From: Candidatus Sigynarchaeota archaeon
GTDB taxonomy: Archaea; Asgardarchaeota; Jordarchaeia; Jordarchaeales; Jordarchaeaceae
NCBI GenBank assembly: GCA_030587505.1
Contig: JAUQYY010000323.1
Span: 1-5,934 of the forward strand
Reading direction: 5' to 3'
DNA: 5,934 nt
Both the position numbers and the translations under genes were made by a program. The notes under the pieces were generated by a model. That model did no database searches, was not told where the DNA came from, and saw only the letters and a program-made list of their open reading frames with translations. This document shows, piece by piece, positions 5,784 through 5,934 of the stretch; the first letter of the stretch is position 1; each line of letters starts with the position of its first letter.

Positions 5784-5822
5784 GTTTTCGATTTTTATAG
5801 CGTTAAAAATTACTTGTTTTCG
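5784..5822. repeat. Inverted repeat flanked by direct repeats in the thermosome leader
   Basis: ATTTTTA (5791-5797) and TAAAAAT (5804-5810) form a perfect 7-bp inverted repeat with a 6-base spacer. Identical GTTTTCG copies (5784-5790 and 5816-5822) lie on either side. The block sits between the predicted transcript start and the ribosome site, where it could bind a regulator or form a leader hairpin. AT-rich arms make chance formation possible. Confidence 0.5.
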
Positions 5823-5846
5823 CTGCGGGACAGTGTTATAGCACTT

Positions 5847-5862
5847 CTATATAAACTTTACG
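5847..5862 (-). promoter_or_regulatory. TATA/BRE promoter of the thermosome gene
   Basis: On the minus strand CGTAAAG (5862-5856) followed by TTTATATAG (5855-5847) is a textbook archaeal BRE plus TATA box. The predicted start is near 5825, giving a leader of about 55 bases. A second weaker AT-rich element (CTATAAAA) near 5794-5801 on the minus strand could serve as an alternative, nearly leaderless, promoter. Confidence 0.75.
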
Positions 5863-5893
5863 AATATGTTCAGTATTTGAAAATTAGTGTTTA

Positions 5894-5934
5894 GGTAGGC
5901 GATACCCTTAAGTGGGATTAAGGGCACACCTACC
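5894..5934. repeat. Two-stem hairpin (imperfect palindrome) at the end of the window
   Basis: The outer arms GGTAGG (5894-5899) and CCTACC (5929-5934) enclose the inner arms CCCTTAA (5905-5911) and TTAAGGG (5918-5924). The loop has 6 bases, and the internal loop has 5 and 4 bases. It ends exactly at the last base given, so the outer stem may continue. It lies about 32 bases upstream of the thermosome BRE. It could be an intrinsic 3' end of an upstream gene on the minus strand, a regulator site, a small RNA, or the end of a mobile element. No tRNA T-loop or box C/D motif is visible. Confidence 0.7.

Noticed and set aside
5894..5934. tRNA or tRNA half at the right end
   Set aside because: There is no T-loop GTTCGA-type sequence, no CCA, and the stems do not fit cloverleaf spacing.

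Overview
The window is from an archaeon. The evidence is a group II chaperonin (thermosome) subunit, the archaeal RNA polymerase subunit K, and TATA/BRE-type promoters about 25 bases ahead of likely transcript starts. Shine-Dalgarno sites of the GGAGG/GGTG type are also present. The thermosome and RpoK sequences feel closest to the TACK side (Bathyarchaeia-like), but that is an impression, not a computed placement. Coding density is high, and I see no insertion sequence, CRISPR array, tRNA or rRNA.

Layout, left to right. (1) Bases 1-854, plus strand: the C-terminal part of a BioD-like/DRTGG-domain protein whose start lies off the window. (2) Bases 855-1142: a long intergenic region with a promoter built on a perfect 16-bp palindrome and a tandem 10-bp repeat near the expected transcript start. 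(3) Bases 1143-1862, plus strand: a creatininase-family metal-dependent amidohydrolase. (4) Bases 1871-2644 (perhaps to 2719), minus strand: a DUF169 protein, tail-to-tail with the creatininase across 8 bases. (5) Bases 2823-3158, plus strand: a small TPR-like helical protein, diverging from the DUF169 gene. (6) Bases 3178-5770, minus strand, transcribed in the order thermosome subunit, rpoK, GNAT acetyltransferase. (7) Bases 5771-5934: the thermosome promoter and, at the very end of the window, a strong two-stem hairpin.

Functionally this is mostly housekeeping (protein folding, transcription) beside poorly characterised accessory enzymes. The thermosome, rpoK and GNAT genes could be partly co-transcribed, although rpoK has its own plausible promoter. 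The DUF169 and TPR-like genes share a divergent control region and may be co-regulated. I found no convincing evidence of a new multi-gene system. The items most worth checking are the terminal hairpin, the symmetrical promoter before the creatininase gene, and the interrupted start of the acetyltransferase gene.
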